A model generated the notes under the pieces. That model worked only from the letters and a program-made list of their open reading frames with translations, ran no database searches and had not been told where the DNA came from. Below are positions 59,755 to 64,000 of a DNA stretch of 64,000 nucleotides, piece by piece. The stretch is from contig NZ_CP018194.1 in assembly GCF_001889545.1 (NCBI RefSeq), positions 2,491,501-2,555,500 on the forward strand. The letters are read 5' to 3'. Source of the stretch: Granulibacter bethesdensis (GTDB taxonomy: Bacteria; Pseudomonadota; Alphaproteobacteria; Acetobacterales; Acetobacteraceae). The translations under genes were made by a program, and so were the position numbers. Numbering within the stretch: the stretch's first letter is position 1; every line of letters begins with the position of its first letter.

Positions 59755-60339
59755 ATGTCCTTACATGCTCCTCTGCTGCCTGACGAAGCTGCGTTATATG
59801 AAGCGGCTCTGCGCTATCTCAGCCGGTTCGCGGCCACGCGAACGGGGGTAGCCCGCATGCTGGAACGCCGGATCAAGCGATGGGCGCGCATGATGGAGGG
59901 GACGGATATGGATCATTCCGCGCTGCCCGACGCCATCCATCAGGCGCAACAGGCGGCCCGGAAGGTCATTGAGCGTCTGGAACGCAGCGGCGTGCTGGAT
60001 GACGCCGCCTTTGCCGCCGCCCGCACCAGCAGCCTGACCCGCGCCGGCCGCTCCCGCCGCGCCGTCGCCGCTCATCTGGTAGCAAAGGGAGTGCCGTCAG
60101 AGCTGGTGGCACAAAGCCTGCCGGATGATCCTGCGCTTGAACTTGCTGCTGCGGTGCGACTGACGAAACGCAGAAAACTGGGGCCATTTGCGGCAGAGGG
60201 ACCGACACCGCAGGCCCGGCAACGTGCGCTGGCCGCCATGGCCAGAGCCGGGTTCGATGGAAGGACTGCCCAACAGGCTTTGGGTATGGAACGCGATGAA
60301 GCGGAGGCTTTACTGGATGCGTTGCGCTCAGGGATTTAA
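59755..60339 (+). CDS. recX: RecX-family regulatory protein
   Basis: Likely modulator of RecA filaments. The 194-residue product has the tandem three-helix pattern of RecX: YEAALRYLSRFAATRTGVARML (helical repeat), LERSGVLDDAAFAAAR with the family's L-D-D motif, and a third repeat MARAGFDGRTAQQALG. The central linker is Arg/Lys-rich. recA is not in this window, so the assignment rests on the repeat pattern. Divergent from argD. Confidence 0.88.
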   Translation: MSLHAPLLPDEAALYEAALRYLSRFAATRTGVARMLERRIKRWARMMEGTDMDHSALPDAIHQAQQAARKVIERLERSGVLDDAAFAAARTSSLTRAGRSRRAVAAHLVAKGVPSELVAQSLPDDPALELAAAVRLTKRRKLGPFAAEGPTPQARQRALAAMARAGFDGRTAQQALGMERDEAEALLDALRSGI

Positions 60340-60414
60340 AGAATGCGTCGACAGGAAATCACTTGAGTGCACAATACCCATCTGATGCAGCATAACTGCA
60401 CTTACCATGTGCTG

Positions 60415-60831
60415 TTATACTCCGTCAGAAGTGGCAACAGCCTTCTTCGAAAACGTATAGTGCCTGTGCCCAACATACGAAATCGCAACAGGCGACAGCA
60501 CGCCGATGAAATGGGCAATATCATCCGCATGCCATGTCAGCCCCACCCAGGGAAACAAAACCTTTGCCAGAGCAAGGCTCACACCCCAGACAACAAACAA
60601 CGCAAATCCATTCACGACCGCAAACCGCCTGAACTCTGAAGCGCGGGAGCGTCCCGACTCATCGAACACGTACATTCGTGCCAGAACATAGGCCGTGATC
60701 ATGCCGAACAGATAGGCAATCGGCACGGCCACCCAGAACGGCATCACGAGATTCAGAAGATAGCGACAACCAAGATTAACCAGGGCCGCGACGCCACCCG
60801 TCAACAGGAAGCGCAGGAATTGCTGGCTCAT
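60415..60831 (-). CDS. GtrA-family membrane protein
   Basis: 138-residue, four-span protein of the GtrA family: start FLRFLLTGGVAALVNLG, a middle IAYLFGMITAYVLARMYVF with the conserved Arg-Tyr-Val-Phe, and an end ISYVGHRHYTF. GtrA proteins are linked to flipping of polyprenyl-phosphate sugars. ATG 60831 overlaps the stop of the FAD oxidoreductase gene (ATGA). It is last in a unit with DprE1- and DprE2-like genes, where a flippase fits well. Confidence 0.9.
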   Translation of the reverse strand: MSQQFLRFLLTGGVAALVNLGCRYLLNLVMPFWVAVPIAYLFGMITAYVLARMYVFDESGRSRASEFRRFAVVNGFALFVVWGVSLALAKVLFPWVGLTWHADDIAHFIGVLSPVAISYVGHRHYTFSKKAVATSDGV

Positions 60832-62132
60832 AGCGCGCCTTTTTGTCCCTCGATGGAGGCCTCGATAGATTGCGCCATCAGCCTGCCATAGCGGACGCTT
60901 TCCGAAATGCCGCGATCTTCCGGGTAATAGAAACAGGTATCCGCAATCTGAAGCCCCTTCACCTGTGTCTGGACAGGCGGAATCCGGCTGGCAAAGCCGG
61001 GCGGGCAAACAGGCTGGGCATGGCGCAGACGGCCAACACGCGCATCAATGCGGTCACTGTCCGTCAGTGCAGGGTTAACCCGCTTGAGATAGGAAAACGC
61101 CTCGTTCAGCAGATCATCATCCGCGCGCGCCCAGTTGGGCTGATCAACCGGCATGTAGTAAGGCACATACACAATCGTATCACCGGTCGGACGCAGATTG
61201 GAGAACTCCACAAAGCCGGGAATACCCATCTCCGGATCGACGACATTGACCCAGAAATGAGGCGTGACCTGTTTGCGCAATTTAAAGATCAGGCAGGCCA
61301 CGCCAATATTCAGAATATCCGCGTACCGTTGCCGGTCCGGCAGATCAGGCACCATCTCCGGGATTAACGGCGTGGGCACAGTGAGAATGGCGGCATCACA
61401 TGCTATTTCCTCACCCGCAACGACCACACCGCGTACCCGGCCCTGCTCGGTCAGAACCTTCCCCACCGGGGCACGCAGGCGGATTTTGCCGCCGCCTGTC
61501 TCTATGGCCTGCACCAGCCTTGCAATCAGCGTTTCGGAGCCGCCCTCGATATAGCCAAGCTCCTCCTGCATGATGGAACGACGGGATGTGCCGACACGCT
61601 TGATGCGTGTCCAGATCCATGCCGCAGAAACAGGGTCAGCGTACTGATAGAATTTCAAATCAAACAGGGAGCGCCACAGTTTTTGATAAACACTCCGGCC
61701 GCACCATGCCTCAATCCATGTCTTCGCAGAAATGTTTTCCAGTGATCCGGCCGCTTTTCGCCTGGTTGCCAGAAACATCATCAGGCCGTAGCGGAATTTT
61801 TCAATCAGCGTGAGGCCGGGAAATTTGAGCAGGGCGACGGGGGTACCCCATTCGCTCAGTTTGCCCTCAAAAAAATAGCCCATGCTGGTCGGCATCCAAC
61901 GCATTTGATCGCCGATACCCAGCTCCTGCATCAGATCGAAAGTCGGTTGATCCGATTTACAAACAAAATGATAGTAGCGCTCCAGAGACAAGCCGCCGAA
62001 ATCGAAATGCGCCGCCATACCGCCCGGCACCGCATCCGCTTCATAGACGGTAACATCATGACCGGCTTTGACCGCATGATAGGCCGCCGCCAATCCCATG
62101 GCACCTGCACCGACAACTGCAACACGTGCCAT
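60828..62132 (-). CDS. FAD/NAD(P)-dependent oxidoreductase (amine-oxidase/protoporphyrinogen-oxidase fold)
   Basis: 434-residue flavoprotein: dinucleotide motif VVGAGAMGLAAA (7-18) followed by VYEADAVPGGMAA, then SLERYYHFV and a second FAD-contact LGYIEGGSETLI. The family includes protoporphyrinogen oxidase, phytoene desaturase-like and UDP-galactopyranose mutase-related enzymes; it cannot be narrowed from sequence. In the cluster with the epimerase, DprE2- and DprE1-like genes a sugar- or lipid-linked substrate is suspected. It overlaps gtrA and follows the epimerase by 3 bases. Confidence 0.85.
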   Translation of the reverse strand: MARVAVVGAGAMGLAAAYHAVKAGHDVTVYEADAVPGGMAAHFDFGGLSLERYYHFVCKSDQPTFDLMQELGIGDQMRWMPTSMGYFFEGKLSEWGTPVALLKFPGLTLIEKFRYGLMMFLATRRKAAGSLENISAKTWIEAWCGRSVYQKLWRSLFDLKFYQYADPVSAAWIWTRIKRVGTSRRSIMQEELGYIEGGSETLIARLVQAIETGGGKIRLRAPVGKVLTEQGRVRGVVVAGEEIACDAAILTVPTPLIPEMVPDLPDRQRYADILNIGVACLIFKLRKQVTPHFWVNVVDPEMGIPGFVEFSNLRPTGDTIVYVPYYMPVDQPNWARADDDLLNEAFSYLKRVNPALTDSDRIDARVGRLRHAQPVCPPGFASRIPPVQTQVKGLQIADTCFYYPEDRGISESVRYGRLMAQSIEASIEGQKGAL

Positions 62133-62135
62133 CTC

Positions 62136-63071
62136 TCAGAACTCCAGAGCAATCTGCGCATAGGTCGGATCGCGGAAGGTCACCTCCAACGCCTTGCTCA
62201 AGGGCGTTGGATGCACCCCGAAAATACCGGGCCAGTCGATGACTTCAAAAATATCCGGCGTCACCAGAGCCTTCAACTGGCTGGCGGTAAAAGGCGGATT
62301 GCTGTTCACCAGCGCATAGATCTTGAGCAACAGCCAGAACAGGCCATAAGGAATCGTCACGATCCGCGCCTTTGCGCCCGTAGCTGTTTTTACGGCACGC
62401 ATCAGGTCGATATAGTCGATACGCTCCAGCCCGGTGATGTTGAAAGCAGAGCCATGATGCGGTTTCTCAAGACAGGCACTGATGATGTCACAAAAATCAC
62501 CGACAAATAGCGGTTGGCGCAGATAGCGCCCATTCCCCGGAATCGGGAAAACCGGCACTTTTTTCATGAAACGGGCCAGCCAGCCCAGATGCTTCCGATC
62601 GAACCAGCCGAACATCAGGGTCGGGCGCAAAATAGTGACAGGCAGGCCGCTTTCGACAACCAGCTTTTCCTGTGCCTTTTTCGATTCCGTGTAAAAATCC
62701 CGTGCGGCGGAATTCACCACCGACGAGGAAATATGCACGACATTGCTGATTCCTGCTTTTTGAGCGGCAGCAATGACCTTCTCTGTCGCCGTGATATTAT
62801 TGGCGATAAAAGGCTCCTCCGTCAGGGCACCGATCTGAGCATGATTCAGCACCAGCGCATCCGCACCTGAAAAAGCATCCTGCCACGGCCCATCTTTTGA
62901 AAGATCAGCCTCAATGACGTCGATCCCGGGATGCAGCTTGCGCAGCAACGCGGTATTGGACGGATGCTTGTCGATGGCAATGATCCGGCCAGCCTGGCGG
63001 GCCACCAGACGCTGAATCAGATTTTGTCCCACCAGACCGGCGGCTCCGGTGACGATAATCGTCCGTGTCAT
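62136..63071 (-). CDS. NAD-dependent epimerase/dehydratase
   Basis: Extended SDR of 311 residues with GAAGLVG (9-15) nucleotide motif, ISSSVV and the catalytic Tyr-x3-Lys in FYTESKKAQE; a late FNITGLERIDYIDLM matches NDP-sugar epimerases, and a C-terminal hydrophobic stretch (about 240-256) suggests membrane contact. The substrate is unknown. ATG 63071 is preferred to the upstream TTG. It lies between the FAD oxidoreductase and the DprE2-like gene. Confidence 0.88.
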   Translation of the reverse strand: MTRTIIVTGAAGLVGQNLIQRLVARQAGRIIAIDKHPSNTALLRKLHPGIDVIEADLSKDGPWQDAFSGADALVLNHAQIGALTEEPFIANNITATEKVIAAAQKAGISNVVHISSSVVNSAARDFYTESKKAQEKLVVESGLPVTILRPTLMFGWFDRKHLGWLARFMKKVPVFPIPGNGRYLRQPLFVGDFCDIISACLEKPHHGSAFNITGLERIDYIDLMRAVKTATGAKARIVTIPYGLFWLLLKIYALVNSNPPFTASQLKALVTPDIFEVIDWPGIFGVHPTPLSKALEVTFRDPTYAQIALEF

Positions 63072-63088
63072 ATTCAAGGGTCGTCCCT

Positions 63089-63832
63089 TTACAGGCGGGT
63101 CTTGTGGAAAATACGGGCAGGTACCGAACGGATAACCAACATGATCAAACGCCAGAATCCCGGTGCATAAACAATGGTCCTGCCGTTTTCTGCAGCACCT
63201 GCAATGATTTTTCCAAGCTGCTCTGCACTGGCCCAGAGCGGTCCTTTGGAAAAGCCTGCCGTCATTGGCGTATCAACAAAACCCGGTTTGATGAGAACAG
63301 CGCGGGCACCGCTGCGAGCAAGCCGATGGGCAATACCCTGCACCAGCACCCCAAGCCCTGCTTTCGCAGCGCCATAGACATAGTTCGACTGCCGTCCCCG
63401 ATCCCCAGCCACCGAGCCGATGACAACCAGGCTACCGAATGTCTGCTTCTCAAGCAGATTGGACGCTGCCTGACACCACAAGGCAGCACTGACAAAATTC
63501 ACCTGCAGCAGATCGACCAAAGCAGTCGGGTTCCGCTCCAGCATTGTCTGATCACCGAGCACTCCATAAGCGAGCAGCACGATATCCAGCCCACCAAACC
63601 GGGCCGCAATGTCATCGAGCGCGGCAACAGACTCCGCCTTTGCACAGTCGCAGGAAACCGTCACGATTTCGGAGGCTCCCCGCGTGGCCAGATCATCGGC
63701 AATCACGGCCAGACGCCCCTCATCACGGGCAAGCAGCCCGATACGGGCGCCCTGCGCCGCCCAGAGACGCGCCGCTTCCTGTGCCATGGCAGAGGTTGCG
63801 CCCAAAATCAGAATCCGCTTGGGCGCTCTCAT
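63089..63832 (-). CDS. DprE2-like SDR (decaprenylphospho-2-keto-ribose reductase family)
   Basis: SDR of 247 residues resembling mycobacterial DprE2: nucleotide motif LILGATSAMAQEAAR, LLARDEGRL, the SCDCAK segment, VVIGSVAGDRGRQSNYVYGAAKAG (as VVIGSVAGDRGR and Tyr-x3-Lys YGAAK) and KPGFVDTPMTAGF, with a hydrophobic C-terminus ending in an amphipathic basic tail. DprE2 reduces the 2-keto intermediate to the arabinose form. The start overlaps the DprE1-like stop (ATGA), which supports the pair. Confidence 0.86.
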   Translation of the reverse strand: MRAPKRILILGATSAMAQEAARLWAAQGARIGLLARDEGRLAVIADDLATRGASEIVTVSCDCAKAESVAALDDIAARFGGLDIVLLAYGVLGDQTMLERNPTALVDLLQVNFVSAALWCQAASNLLEKQTFGSLVVIGSVAGDRGRQSNYVYGAAKAGLGVLVQGIAHRLARSGARAVLIKPGFVDTPMTAGFSKGPLWASAEQLGKIIAGAAENGRTIVYAPGFWRLIMLVIRSVPARIFHKTRL

Positions 63833-64000
63833 TGCGACACACGCTGCCAGAAACTGGACGTCATGACCGGATCCTTGTGAGGAAGAAATTGATCGAGCCG
63901 GGGAAAAGACTGTCTGAACATGCTGGCGCTCATCCGCCCGTCTTTCGCCGGGTAGAGCGCCCCGCCCGCTTCCCGGACGATCTCATCCAGCCGCAGCAAA
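63829..64000 (-). CDS. DprE1-like FAD-binding oxidoreductase, C-terminal part (cut by window edge)
   Basis: The last 56 codons before the stop, with the GGALYPAKDGRMSA and FPRLDQF segments and a DPVMTSSFWQRV end, match the C-terminus of DprE1-type FAD-dependent sugar-lipid oxidases (GALYPAKDxRMSA, FPRLDEF). DprE1 oxidises decaprenylphospho-ribose at C2. The remainder, including the FAD-binding domain, lies past the window end. Its stop overlaps the DprE2-like ATG. Confidence 0.78.
   Translation of the reverse strand, partial: LLRLDEIVREAGGALYPAKDGRMSASMFRQSFPRLDQFLPHKDPVMTSSFWQRVSQ

Overview
The window reads as a chromosomal segment of an alphaproteobacterium, most likely a member of the Acetobacteraceae. 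By eye it is about 60% GC and tightly packed with start/stop overlaps of the ATGA and TGATG kind. Lineage markers are GcrA (cell-cycle regulator that reads GANTC methylation), a Rhodobacter-type phosphatidylethanolamine N-methyltransferase, the small CoxF protein of the aa3 oxidase locus, a mitochondrial-processing-peptidase-like M16 protease beside thrC, a Tim44-domain protein, and a hisBHAFE operon divergent from hslVU. Granulibacter bethesdensis is my best guess, from recollection only. I found no rRNA, tRNA, CRISPR array, insertion sequence or prophage.

Layout. 0-7 kb: fabG (cut by the window edge) and fabD on the minus strand; then rpsF-rpsR-rplI, dnaB, alr and an MlaE/MlaF-type lipid transporter pair. 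7.3-12.2 kb: after an AT-rich spacer come ugd, a fused methyltransferase-glycosyltransferase, an esterase and a PAP2 phosphatase. 12.3-17.7 kb: uvrB, an SDR resembling pteridine reductases, and uvrC. 17.8-22.6 kb (minus): histidine operon hisB-DUF2628-hisH-GNAT-hisA-hisF-hisE followed by a HIT protein. 22.7-28.9 kb: hslV-hslU, sufE, a HAD phosphatase, then MarR regulator-response regulator-histidine kinase with overlapping ends. 28.9-35.9 kb: envelope lipid block (LpxL-type acyltransferase, lpxK, waaA, DUF374 acyltransferase, GT4 glycosyltransferase, LpxH-like phosphoesterase, DAG-kinase-like protein).

36-48.2 kb is a split aa3 cytochrome oxidase locus: coxC-surf1-M32 peptidase-thrC-M16 peptidase-pmbA-tim44 on the plus strand face coxB-coxA-ctaB-coxF on the minus strand across a bidirectional terminator. 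Inverting the plus-strand block would rebuild the usual alphaproteobacterial order. 48.3-50.7 kb: pmtA, a cold-shock protein and gcrA, whose upstream region has a DnaA box and a GANTC site. 50.7-53.7 kb: a CHAP-domain lipoprotein, tatA and the methionine-salvage trio mtnB-mtnD-mtnC. 53.7-60.3 kb: a lipoprotein, hslO, a CsoR/FrmR-type regulator with an operator-like palindrome at its start codon, an unknown 61-residue protein, cysE, argF, argD and recX. 60.4-64 kb: GtrA protein, FAD oxidoreductase, NAD-dependent epimerase, DprE2-like reductase and the end of a DprE1-like oxidase, which together suggest a polyprenyl-phosphate sugar pathway.

Most of the window is core metabolism. The parts that deserve a second look are the inverted cox locus, the DprE1/DprE2 cluster, the methyltransferase-glycosyltransferase fusion, the CsoR-type regulator that lacks its usual cysteine, and the DnaA/GANTC signals before gcrA and before uvrC.
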